From Planctomycetota bacterium (GTDB lineage: Bacteria > Planctomycetota > UBA1135 > UBA2386), in the NCBI GenBank assembly GCA_016794425.1, contig JAEUHR010000003.1:1-64000 (forward strand): 64,000 nucleotides of DNA. Direction: 5' to 3'. A model generated the notes under the pieces. It did no database searches and was not told the DNA's origin. It was given only the letters and a program-made list of their open reading frames with translations. The translations under genes and the position numbers were made by a program. Shown here piece by piece: positions 17,601 through 25,475 of the stretch (its first letter is position 1; every line of letters begins with the position of its first letter).

Positions 17601-20600
17601 GATCCAGCAGCCGTCGACGACGGCGCCGCCCGGCTACTCGCCCTACAACGGCGTCGCCTATTCGACCGGCGGCGCGATCCAGCGCTTCGCATTGGACACG
17701 CAGGGCCGCGTCAAGGAGGTCACGAGCCACTCGGGCACGACTCTGCTGGCGCGCCGGGAACTCCGGCACGACCAGCTCGGGCGACAGACGTGGATGCACG
17801 ACGTCGTGCGGGGTTTCGGCGGCGGCGACCGCCACACCGCGTGGACCTACGAGCAGGGGAAGGCCACGCAGCTGAAGGCCATGCAGCAGACGGCGGTTGC
17901 GGCGACCACCTATCAGTGGAACGCGCTGGGTCTGGCGATGGCCGTCCGCGACGGGTACGCCGGCGGCAACACGGTGCTGTTCGACTACCACCAGAACACG
18001 CCTTTCCTGCGCAGCTCCGAGACGCTGGACCTGGAGCCGGCCGGCGGCGTGCAGACGACGACGACCGAGTACGACGTCAACGCCTTCGGGGAAGTCGTGA
18101 CGATCCGTGAGCGAGGCCCGAATCACCCCCGGTACCAGACGATCGAGCACCGTTACGGCTACACGAGCCTCGGCATGGTCGATCGCTACACCGATCCCGA
18201 GGGGCGTGTGCAGCAGTACCTGCCCGACGGTCTCGGCCGCATCGTCGAACACGCGCGCATCGGCTTCGCCGGCGACGTGATCCGGAACAGCGTCGTGTTC
18301 GGTGACTTCGGGGTCGCGGCCGACGGCCGGACCAAGGTCGCCCGCCACGACGGGATCGGCAACGTGACGATCGTGCAGTACGACTTCGCCGGTCGGCCGT
18401 TCGTGATCCAGAACCCCGGCAACACCGTCGCACCCACGGCAGCCGCGCCGAACCAGCGCATGGCGATCTTCGCCGAGTACGACGGCGCCTCGCGCCTGCG
18501 AGCCCTCTACGACGGCGACCTGGGCAAGACCGAGTTCTTCCGGGACGGGCCTGGCCATGTGATCCATCGTCGGCTCGTCAACCAGGTCGTCGGCGGCGCG
18601 AGTTCGCAGACCAACATCAGTCAGTGGAACACCAGTGACTGGATGCGTCGCGATGCGCTGGGCCGCGTGCAACTGCACGACTACTGGGGCGACCCGACCG
18701 GTGGCTCGATCATGGGGCTCGAGCAGTTCGACAAGGACAGCCTCGGGCGCCTGCACGCCGAGCGGTTCGTGTCCGCGTTCGCTCCGGCGCAGGTGCTGCA
18801 GGTGACCTCGACGTTCGCCAACGGTGGCCAGTTCCGGTCGGGGATGGGTTACTCCGACAGCCTCGGCCTCGAGTCGATGCAGTTGGCCTTCACCCGTGAC
18901 GGCATCGGTCGGCTCACCGACGTCAAGTGGGATCGGGCAGTCGGCAGCGTCGGTTCGCCGTCGCTGCTCGCGCAGTACGGCTGGGTCGGCCAGGAGAGGA
19001 AGACCCGTACGGTCCGCTACTCGGCCGGATCGGCGCGTTCCGGCCGCACCACCTGGAGCTACGACGACTACGGCCGCATCAACGGCATCAGCGAGGCGAC
19101 TGCCAAGGACGGCATCACGTTCGTGGCGGGTGTCGGTTCACGCTACGACTACGACCGCGTCGGCAATCTGATCGCGCAGGCGATCCCGCTCGTCGCCGCG
19201 AACGGATGGACCGGCGTCGGCGATCGGTTCCGCTACGACGCCTATGACCGCCTCGAGACGGCCTGGCTCGGAGTCGACTCGGCGACGTTCTCGGCACCGG
19301 GCTACCCGGGCACGTTCGATGCGACGTCGATGCACGAACGACTCACCTACGGGCTCGACCACGGCAACAACCGCCAGCAGACGTCGGCCGAGACGGCGTC
19401 GGGCGCCGTCACGACGTCCTACACGTTGCAGGACGATCAGCACCCGCAGGGGCCCAGCGACCGGTACGACCAGGTGCAGGTGTCGGCCCCGCTCGCACTG
19501 ACCGTGCTCGCCTACGACGACCGCGGCAACCTGAAGTACGACGGTCGCTTCCTCTATCGCTACGACTATCTGAACCGGCTGCAGGAAGTGTGGCGGGTCG
19601 TCGCGTCAGACGCGGACCAGTCGGCCGACGTGCACTACGGCGTCACCGCACCCCAGGCACTGGATGCGGCCACCGACGAGGTGGCGCAGGACATCCCGGA
19701 CCTGCACACGCGTCTCGCGCGTGAGCACACCGATCCGACGTTCCGGTCGCGTCTGCGGGCGCGCATCGCCGGCGGCGTGGTTCGCCTGAAGGCGGACGGC
19801 GGTGGCGGTCGACCCGGCTTCCTGCCGCAGGACGGGCAGCTCGAGCTGGTCGCCGTCTACCTCTACGACGTCTACAACCGCCGCACGACGTCGGTGCTCG
19901 TCGACCCGGCTTGGGCGCAGACGCAGATCCACACGTGGGACGGCTGGCGGCAGGTGGCCCAACACCGCCTGGAGCTGGTCGGCAACACGTGGCAGGCGAC
20001 GCCGGTCAAACAGTTCGTGTGGGGCGCCGCGTTCGACGAACTGGTGGCCTACCGCCGCAAGTCCGGGCACGTCTGGGAGAACTACTTCGTGCAGCACGGG
20101 CTGCAGGACTCGGCCACGCGGCTCGTGAACTCGGCCGGTGCGGTCGTCGAGCGCTACGAGTACGACCCGTACGGCCGCGTCAAGGTCTTCGTCGGCAGCG
20201 GCACGACGCCGCGGGGGGAGTCGGCCTACGGGCTGCCGTTCCTCTGGAAGGGCATCCGGCTGGACGAGATCACCGGTCTGCTGCAGATGCGCAACCGGTA
20301 CTACTCGACGTCGCTCGGGCGCTTCCTGTCGACGGACCCGCTGGGGGTCTGGGGCGACGGTGAGAGCATGGGATGCTCGTACGCCTATGCCGTGAACAAC
20401 CCGACGACGTGGGCGGACCCGCTCGGTGAGTCGCCGTTCTCGATGCTGGCGAAGGCGATTGCCAAGCAGGGACTGAAGAAGGGGATGAAGGAGTTCGCGG
20501 AGAAGTACATCGAGAACTCGTTCAAGAAGTACCTGACGAAGAACGAGTTGAAGGAGATGGCTTCCGAGATCGCCGACATCCTCGATTCCCTCGACAGCTC

Positions 20601-21015
20601 GTGGTGGGAGTGGTGTCTCGAGGTCATCCCGGTCGTGGGCGACCTCTATGGCGGTGGCAAGCTCGCGGTGAAGGCGCGGGAAGCCTACAACCGACTCCAA
20701 GATCTGGAGAATCGCCTGGCTGACAAGATCGCGAAGAAGCTCAAGGGCAAGGAGCGAGACGACTTCTTGCGGCGGGAGCGTGGCGCTGGCGTGCGCGAAG
20801 CGCGGCAGGATGCAGACATGAACAATCGGGTCAATGGTGCCAACGAGGAGCACAAGGGACTCGAGGGTCACCACGGAGATTCAGTGCACGACCATCCGGA
20901 ACGTGCAGGAGATCCGCGGAACATCGAGTTCCAGGATCGAGCGACCCACCAGCAGTCACACGGCGGGAACTTCCAGAACCAGACGCACAGTGGCACCATG
21001 GTCAACCGGAACTGA
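14677..21015 (+). CDS. Secreted RHS-repeat polymorphic toxin with C-terminal HNH/EndoVII-like nuclease tip
   Basis: The 2112-residue protein starts with a signal peptide (LCALITLTAALRAQ). It then carries dozens of YD/RHS repeats of the form YDxxGR or YxYDxxNRL across about residues 270-1850. The canonical core end follows: EYDPYGRVKVF, then ITGLLQMRNRYYSTSLGRFLSTDPLG, and finally ADPLG near residue 1917. RHS proteins build a hollow shell that encloses and autoproteolytically releases a variable C-terminal toxin. Here the tip (about 1918-2112) is Lys/Glu-rich with A/T-richer codons than the core. It has a hydrophobic stretch and ends with GLEGHHG (His2065-His2066), then AGDPRNIEF and His-rich residues. 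That resembles the HNH/EndoVII treble-clef nuclease toxins with a GHH or related signature. The next gene is the likely immunity protein. No VgrG, PAAR or TcdB-type partner lies nearby. A signal peptide implies export via Sec. Confidence 0.88.
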   Translation: MSSVLPRKVLCALITLTAALRAQGGEQMPNEQCPAPGVDMSVMCVDVGQDTLYQQFVVDEPSILDSVPMASVLLDDMVQRLPENTVYQGDRNAVLLDPGRGVTVVSTYGSVEYRITMPVLETGLRGLADFYDNVIVVDVSEPAWNGGGVDLKLGEADPLPLPNLQNLVGEELGLQPRPGNLPGQYIFEHGGVFYQYGGPLQTGANPQTTAVYDPSGSSVPSVVPQTALVTPNPIGIGNQLSGAQLWNFSTAAVPFLEVRHVDGSVARFETFSLYVSVGGTPWVPPGPPQRLWRLVSVRDPYDNEAVYSYNAWNQLTSIQYPNGLRQHFDWHSASGSGSSSWPNWAGQGMDLLQVRYTKHGVASPELLGSSWGMVFGPAVGAGGRFFDLPVYRAYSPRRPVLVDRSGPGPYVIGADSEVDAQIVSEFSYQAGGAPAFRETQRVHDGASFDRVLSTPSDLPDQLILETTYDPVSRRVATQSRVMLGETQVFSYPFVPQVPGRQMAGIEVAVLNGAAPQTRRRYEFDRLTGRLYRVTTTATNDFRGRPRAVHATGENSTIGGVAATDVEPEQMIVEHDYDGTCVCNKPTERREISVRGGQTFVRTWNFEYHPIHKMVTKRSVPNPEAGTGPFLPQVDWSYSYTQLAGASGWGAWVLDREVTPDGTFVYAHTDRIDRLDLGHGQMARTTTRSIAGIRIQDTLTGPETTASAPVTTTVWRNLPNLPPALPQSGVVRGQPRRVVDGDGVATVFEYSIDGHLKAKTVLGDGATGDLRTEYVPDTAGFTTSVTLHALSPLAATTTFVRTNATGVPYLLTSTSAGLREARGYYDRWGHLAVVRQNNLGSTGQKPSRHGAVSQARDWVEEQVHYHYSRVVTTFVDRKPTDESAGSDQFGVTQYQYAADGRLVSVVNPNGSVTTFDFDGYGTVYRTSTTDPSGTEVVRAPKSFVSPFLELTGSYEFTGSDHLWTLVGRNDAGAITSIQQPSTTAPPGYSPYNGVAYSTGGAIQRFALDTQGRVKEVTSHSGTTLLARRELRHDQLGRQTWMHDVVRGFGGGDRHTAWTYEQGKATQLKAMQQTAVAATTYQWNALGLAMAVRDGYAGGNTVLFDYHQNTPFLRSSETLDLEPAGGVQTTTTEYDVNAFGEVVTIRERGPNHPRYQTIEHRYGYTSLGMVDRYTDPEGRVQQYLPDGLGRIVEHARIGFAGDVIRNSVVFGDFGVAADGRTKVARHDGIGNVTIVQYDFAGRPFVIQNPGNTVAPTAAAPNQRMAIFAEYDGASRLRALYDGDLGKTEFFRDGPGHVIHRRLVNQVVGGASSQTNISQWNTSDWMRRDALGRVQLHDYWGDPTGGSIMGLEQFDKDSLGRLHAERFVSAFAPAQVLQVTSTFANGGQFRSGMGYSDSLGLESMQLAFTRDGIGRLTDVKWDRAVGSVGSPSLLAQYGWVGQERKTRTVRYSAGSARSGRTTWSYDDYGRINGISEATAKDGITFVAGVGSRYDYDRVGNLIAQAIPLVAANGWTGVGDRFRYDAYDRLETAWLGVDSATFSAPGYPGTFDATSMHERLTYGLDHGNNRQQTSAETASGAVTTSYTLQDDQHPQGPSDRYDQVQVSAPLALTVLAYDDRGNLKYDGRFLYRYDYLNRLQEVWRVVASDADQSADVHYGVTAPQALDAATDEVAQDIPDLHTRLAREHTDPTFRSRLRARIAGGVVRLKADGGGGRPGFLPQDGQLELVAVYLYDVYNRRTTSVLVDPAWAQTQIHTWDGWRQVAQHRLELVGNTWQATPVKQFVWGAAFDELVAYRRKSGHVWENYFVQHGLQDSATRLVNSAGAVVERYEYDPYGRVKVFVGSGTTPRGESAYGLPFLWKGIRLDEITGLLQMRNRYYSTSLGRFLSTDPLGVWGDGESMGCSYAYAVNNPTTWADPLGESPFSMLAKAIAKQGLKKGMKEFAEKYIENSFKKYLTKNELKEMASEIADILDSLDSSWWEWCLEVIPVVGDLYGGGKLAVKAREAYNRLQDLENRLADKIAKKLKGKERDDFLRRERGAGVREARQDADMNNRVNGANEEHKGLEGHHGDSVHDHPERAGDPRNIEFQDRATHQQSHGGNFQNQTHSGTMVNRN

Positions 21016-21104
21016 CGCGTGTCGGTCTGTCGTGCGGATGCCGCTGTGGTGCCCGCGCGACAGAGCCACGAGCTACCGCCGGGGTCTGGCAACGGAGTTG
21101 CGCA

Positions 21105-21716
21105 ATGACGTTCATCACCTTGACCGACGATCGGGGAGGCCTGTCCGGCTTCCCCGTCGGCTTCACGCCGGTCGGTCGCGACGACCTCGGCGATGTGCTC
21201 GCGTCGGACTTGGAAGGTCGCGTCTGGGTCTTCCCGCACGGTGCGGGTGACTGGACGCGCAAGACGCCCGCGTTCGCGTCGGTGCAGGACCTGGCGCGAT
21301 TCGTGGCGTTCCAGGCCAAGCTCGAGATCCCGGCCAGTGCGAGCCTCGATGCACTGCGATCCCTCAAAGCTGAGGTCGAGGCCTTCGTGAAGGGCCTGCG
21401 CCAGGCGCCCTATGCCCGCGAGGCCGCTCGGGAATGCCTGGCATCGCTGCGCGAGGAGATCGCGGACAAGCGATTCGCGGGCAGTCGTCGTGGCAAGTCG
21501 CTTGCCGCGCGGCAGGAGCTGGGTCAGCGCTGCGACGAAGCCCTGCGGGCCGCCGGAGCTCCGGGGCAGTGGATCGTGCGCCCGCATTCGGAACGCTCCC
21601 AGGCTCTGGTCGTCATGGGACCGGTTTCTGCCGAATGGAACGAGCAGCGGCTGCGCGCTGTCCTGCAGCCGTTGCTCCACGACGAGCATGAGCTGCTGTT
21701 CTTCGCGCGGCCGTGA
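21105..21716 (+). CDS. Putative immunity protein for the RHS toxin
   Basis: The 203-residue cytoplasmic protein has no signal peptide or membrane segment and starts at an ATG with GGAG about 8 nt upstream. It lies 89 bp after the RHS gene on the same strand, the standard place for the cognate immunity gene. The N-terminal half (GRVWVFPHG, then a helix ending in DLARFVAFQ) resembles the edge of SMI1/KNR4-type immunity folds. The middle (about residues 75-150) is a predicted helical, charged stretch. The fold assignment is weak and rests mainly on context. An alternative is an unrelated conserved hypothetical gene. The codons are slightly less GC-biased than those of the housekeeping genes, as in the toxin tip. 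Confidence 0.5.
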   Translation: MTFITLTDDRGGLSGFPVGFTPVGRDDLGDVLASDLEGRVWVFPHGAGDWTRKTPAFASVQDLARFVAFQAKLEIPASASLDALRSLKAEVEAFVKGLRQAPYAREAARECLASLREEIADKRFAGSRRGKSLAARQELGQRCDEALRAAGAPGQWIVRPHSERSQALVVMGPVSAEWNEQRLRAVLQPLLHDEHELLFFARP

Positions 21717-21728
21717 GCACAGCTTCCG

Positions 21729-22295
21729 TCAGCCGCCGCCGACCGACGGCGCCGGCCGCCGCAACAGCGGCGTGTGCTCGGGGCCGCCCTTCAGCAACTC
21801 GCTGCGGTAGAGCACGAGGCCGGTCGGCGCGAACGGTTTGTCGCGCAGCGTGGCGCCGACCTGCTGCAGCTGGTCGATCAGCGCCAGCGCGCCGAACGGA
21901 CTCTTGACGCGGCCGAGCGTCACGTGCGGCGTGAAGCCGCGTTCGTCGCGTTCGACGCCGTGCTGTTCGGCGAGCGCAGCGACGCGCTCTTGCAGCGCCG
22001 TCAGGGCCTCGATGTCGCCGCCGAGCGCGGCCCAGACGACGCGCGGCTCGCCGCGCGGCGGGAAGTGGCCCAGGCCCTGCAGCCGCAGCGACAGGGCCGG
22101 CACGTCGATCGTCGCCAGGTCGCGCCGCAGGCCGTCCACCTGCGCGTCCTCGAGGTCGCCGGCGAACACCAGCGTCAGGTGCAGCTGGTCGGCCGGCACC
22201 CACTTCACCTTGCCCTTCTGGCCGAACTGGTCGGCGAGCCCCGCCAGGTAGTTGCAGACCGGCCGCGGGAGATCGAGGGCGACGAAGCAGCGCAC
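21729..22295 (-). CDS. thpR: RNA 2',3'-cyclic phosphodiesterase (2H family)
   Basis: The 188-residue protein is a 2H phosphoesterase of the ThpR/LigT family, which hydrolyses RNA or nucleotides with 2',3'-cyclic phosphate ends to 2'-phosphates. It begins MRCFVALDLP, typical of the family. It has both catalytic tetrads, HLTL at His39 and HVTL at His124. Length is normal. The GTG at 22295 is chosen because the conserved N-terminal strand starts there, and a -10-like TACCAT lies 6 nt upstream, which suggests a leaderless transcript. It converges with the immunity gene 12 bp away and is divergent from the sigma-factor fusion gene. Confidence 0.88.
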   Translation of the reverse strand: MRCFVALDLPRPVCNYLAGLADQFGQKGKVKWVPADQLHLTLVFAGDLEDAQVDGLRRDLATIDVPALSLRLQGLGHFPPRGEPRVVWAALGGDIEALTALQERVAALAEQHGVERDERGFTPHVTLGRVKSPFGALALIDQLQQVGATLRDKPFAPTGLVLYRSELLKGGPEHTPLLRRPAPSVGGG

Positions 22296-22301
22296 GCCGC
22301 C

Positions 22302-22307
22302 ATGGTA
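22302..22307 (-). promoter_or_regulatory. -10-like TACCAT, 6 nt before thpR
   Basis: Read on the minus strand, TACCAT ends 6 nt before GTG 22295 and no Shine-Dalgarno is present. It is one of eight such TAnnnN hexamers in the window placed for a leaderless transcript. No convincing -35 element is visible. Confidence 0.4.
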
Positions 22308-22447
22308 GAACGTCGGCTGTCGGGTGCCGCCAGGCTTTCCCGGCGGTCCGCCGCGGCGGGGTGCGGCGTCGGCGGTCGGCGCGGTGCACCGGACGATCGC
22401 CGGGATTTTCGCGTACGCGGCGCCGCGCCGGGCATCTTCACGCGCGC

Positions 22448-25400
22448 ATGGACGACAGCGACCTCGACCTGCTGCGGCGTTGCGCCGACGGCGCCGACCG
22501 CGGCGCGCTCGACCTGCTGTTCGCCCGCCATTACCCCGCCGTCTACCGCACGGCGCTGAAGCTGGTGCGGGACGAGTTCCTGGCCAACGACGTCGCGCAG
22601 GCGACGTTCCTTGCCGCCGTGCGGACCGGCCGGCCGGCCTTGTCGGACCGATCGTTCCGCGCCTGGTTGCTGGCGATCACGGTCAACGAGGTGCGTCAGC
22701 AGGCCCGGCGCCGGCGCCGACGCCGCGACGAGTCGCTGGCCGAGGTCTGCCTCGTCGACCCGGATGGCAGCGCGGCCGAGATCGCGGGGCGGCGCGAGTT
22801 CGAACGGGCGCTCGACGACGAGTTGCGGCACCTGCCGCCGCGGCTCGCCGAGCCGCTGGTGCTGCACTACTACGAGTCGCTGCCGTTCGCCGAGGTGGCC
22901 GCGATCCTCGGCCTGCCGAAGAGCACGGTGCAGACCCGGATCACGCAGGCCGTCGTCCGCCTGCGCCGCGCGTTCCGACGCAGCGGTCGGACGGCGCTGT
23001 TGCCCTGCCTGGAGCTGCCGTCGCTGGCGGCGGTGCCGGTGCCCTGGATCGTCCTGCTCGCCATGAACGGCAAACAGCTCGCCATCGCTGCAGTCGGTTG
23101 CCTCGTGCTCGGTCTCGGCTGGCTCGCGACGGGCCTCGGGCGCGGCGGGGATCCGCCACCGGCACCGGCCGCGCACGAACGTGCGGCGGTCGGGACCGTG
23201 GGCGCGGATGCCGCGGCGCCGGGTGCGCAGGCGGTCGACCCCGTCCGTGCGTCGCCGCCCGCCGACGGCCGCGCCGGCGAGGCGCTGGTCTTCGGCCGCG
23301 TCGTCGACGCTGGCAGTGGCGTGCCGGTCGCGGCTGCGTCGGTGACGCTGTTCGACTATGCGACGCAGGAGCTCGAGTCGCTGACGACCGACGCGCTGGG
23401 CAGCTACGTGTTTGCGTCGACGCGCGGCTGCGCCGACCGCTTCCGGCTCACGATCGACAAGCCCGGTGCCGGCCGGCTGGTCGTGCCCGACGTGCGTCCC
23501 GCCATCGAACCCCGCCACGACCGACTTCACGCCGGGCTCGTGCTGCACGGTCGGGTCCGGCTCGCGTCCGGCGCGGCGCTGCCGCCCGGTGGCAGGATCC
23601 TGGCCGTTCGGCTGTCGTTCCAAACGCCCGACGAGCGGGACTCGGTCGCGGCCCTGCTGCACCAGGCGGTGCCCGACGGTCTGCGCATCGACCGCGAGAC
23701 GGAGTTGGCCGCTGCCGACGGCGCGTTCTGCCTGCGGGATCTGCAGGCCGGACGCCACGCGCTGATCGTCGTCGTGCCAGGCCGCCAGCCGCGGCTCTGT
23801 CCGACCGGGTCCGCGACCGATCGCCATGCCGGTTTCGCGGCGGCAACGGCGGCCGAATCGCCACCGATCGAGATCGTGCTGCCGGCGGCGGGTGAGGTGT
23901 GCGTCGACGTCGTCGAAGCGCGCGGTGCGCTGCCGATTCGGGGCGCCAGCGTCACCGTCGGCGCGGAAGTGTCGGACGCGTGGCTGCCGCTGGCGCGCGC
24001 CGCGGCCGAGCCCGCGACGCCGCATCGCTTCCGCGTGCCCGTCGACCTCGATGCGCACGGGCGAGTCGAGTCGCTCGAGGTCTGCGTCGCTGCGCCCGGG
24101 TTCGCCACCACCCGCCGCGGCATCGGCGGGCACGCCGACGGCACCGCGTTCGTCGTGGCGCTCGGCCAGCAGGCGACCGTGCTCGGCACGGTGCGCGACG
24201 ACCGGGGTGCACCGATCGCGGCGATGTCGGTGCTGATCCGGGTCGCCGCGGACGCGCGGCTTGCCGGCAGCGCTCGGACCGACGCGGCCGGCGCGTTCGC
24301 GATCGGCGGCCTCAGTGCCGCGGACGGGCCGATGGCGCTGTTGTGCCTGCAACCCGGCGCCAGGCGGCCGTGGACCACGGTGCCGCTGCAGCTCGTCGAC
24401 GGCGAAGTGCGCCGCGTCGACCTCCGGCCCGGCGTCGGCGGCGCCTGCACCGGTCGGGTCGCCATGGCCGGCGTGCCGCAGCGCGATGCCTACGTGGTCG
24501 TGCAGGGGCAGAACTCGGACATCGACGTGCGGTGTGACACCGACGACGACGGCAGATTCGCGTTCCACGGGCTGCCGCCGGACACCTACGAAGTGTTCCT
24601 GAACCTCGCGGTGGCAGGGCGCAGCCGGTCCGCGACCCGCGAAGTCGCGATCGACACGACACCGGTGCACCTCGAGTTCGACTTCGCCCAGCGCGTCACC
24701 GGGACGGTCCGTTTCGAGGGTGTCGCACCCGGCGCGTCGCTGCCCGACGGCGAGGTCGTCGCGCGGCGTCTCGACGCGGCGAACGCGAGCGATCGCGTCG
24801 ACCTCGATGCCGACGGCCGGTTCGAGTTGTGGGTGACCACCGCCGGCATGCACGAGATCACGTTCGATGCCGGCATCGGCTGGGTGACCCTCGATCCGCC
24901 GCGCGTCGACCTGCGCCAGGGCACGCCGCCCGAACTCACCTTGCGCGTGTTGCCCGATCCCTGTGACGCGACGATCGAACTGCACCTGCGCGATGCCGTC
25001 GACGGCACCGGGGCGGCAGGCTACGCCACCTGCCTGCACCGCAACCGGCGCGGCGCGACGAGCTTCGAGGACGGCGTCCTGCTCGAGGAGGCAGCCGGGA
25101 TCGGCCTGCACCGGTTCACCGTCCGCAGCCACGCGCATCGGCCGACGGTCGTCGAGATCGAGGTCCTGCCCGGCCAGAAGCGCGTGGTCCGCCACGTCGC
25201 GCTCGCGCGTGCCTTTGGCGTGCGCGTCAGCCGGGTCCGCCCCGGCGAGGCCGGTCACCGGGCCGGACTCAGGGCCGGGGACCAGATCCTGCGCTACGCG
25301 GCCCAGGAGATCCGCAGCGCCGCGCAGCTGGTGCAGTGCCTCGCCGAGGCGACCGGCAGCGTCACGCTCGTCGTGCGCCGCGACGGCCTCGACGTGGCGC

Positions 25401-25450
25401 TCTGCGCCGCGGCCGGTCCGCTCGGCATCGAGCTCGAGAACCTGCCGTGA
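22448..25450 (+). CDS. ECF sigma factor fused to transmembrane segment, CarboxypepD_reg-like repeats and PDZ domain
   Basis: The 1000-residue single open frame starts with a complete ECF sigma factor. Sigma-2 lies at about 10-85 (FARHYPAVYRTALKL, then NDVAQATFLAAV), and sigma-4 at about 125-185 (PPRLAEPLVLHYY, LPFAEVAAILGLPKSTVQTRI). A hydrophobic span at about 208-235 follows. The rest is predicted extracytoplasmic: a Pro/Ala linker, at least three CarboxypepD_reg/Ig-like beta-sandwich units (around 280-340, 575-640 and 665-720, each with a VxGRVxD or DDDGRFAF type signature), and a PDZ domain at about 923-990 (RPGEAGHRAGLRAGDQIL). Planctomycetes are known for ECF factors with long C-terminal extensions, so this is probably a membrane-tethered sigma whose release is controlled from outside. 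No anti-sigma gene is adjacent. ATG 22448 is chosen because the sigma-2 domain begins there. Confidence 0.85.
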   Translation: MDDSDLDLLRRCADGADRGALDLLFARHYPAVYRTALKLVRDEFLANDVAQATFLAAVRTGRPALSDRSFRAWLLAITVNEVRQQARRRRRRRDESLAEVCLVDPDGSAAEIAGRREFERALDDELRHLPPRLAEPLVLHYYESLPFAEVAAILGLPKSTVQTRITQAVVRLRRAFRRSGRTALLPCLELPSLAAVPVPWIVLLAMNGKQLAIAAVGCLVLGLGWLATGLGRGGDPPPAPAAHERAAVGTVGADAAAPGAQAVDPVRASPPADGRAGEALVFGRVVDAGSGVPVAAASVTLFDYATQELESLTTDALGSYVFASTRGCADRFRLTIDKPGAGRLVVPDVRPAIEPRHDRLHAGLVLHGRVRLASGAALPPGGRILAVRLSFQTPDERDSVAALLHQAVPDGLRIDRETELAAADGAFCLRDLQAGRHALIVVVPGRQPRLCPTGSATDRHAGFAAATAAESPPIEIVLPAAGEVCVDVVEARGALPIRGASVTVGAEVSDAWLPLARAAAEPATPHRFRVPVDLDAHGRVESLEVCVAAPGFATTRRGIGGHADGTAFVVALGQQATVLGTVRDDRGAPIAAMSVLIRVAADARLAGSARTDAAGAFAIGGLSAADGPMALLCLQPGARRPWTTVPLQLVDGEVRRVDLRPGVGGACTGRVAMAGVPQRDAYVVVQGQNSDIDVRCDTDDDGRFAFHGLPPDTYEVFLNLAVAGRSRSATREVAIDTTPVHLEFDFAQRVTGTVRFEGVAPGASLPDGEVVARRLDAANASDRVDLDADGRFELWVTTAGMHEITFDAGIGWVTLDPPRVDLRQGTPPELTLRVLPDPCDATIELHLRDAVDGTGAAGYATCLHRNRRGATSFEDGVLLEEAAGIGLHRFTVRSHAHRPTVVEIEVLPGQKRVVRHVALARAFGVRVSRVRPGEAGHRAGLRAGDQILRYAAQEIRSAAQLVQCLAEATGSVTLVVRRDGLDVALCAAAGPLGIELENLP

Positions 25451-25475
25451 GCGGCGCCGCGCGGCGCCGTTCGCG

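Noticed and set aside
22205..25258. 1017-residue antisense frame opposite the sigma-factor fusion
   Set aside because: Arg/Ala/Gly-rich with no motif. The forward frame has sigma-2, sigma-4 and PDZ signatures.
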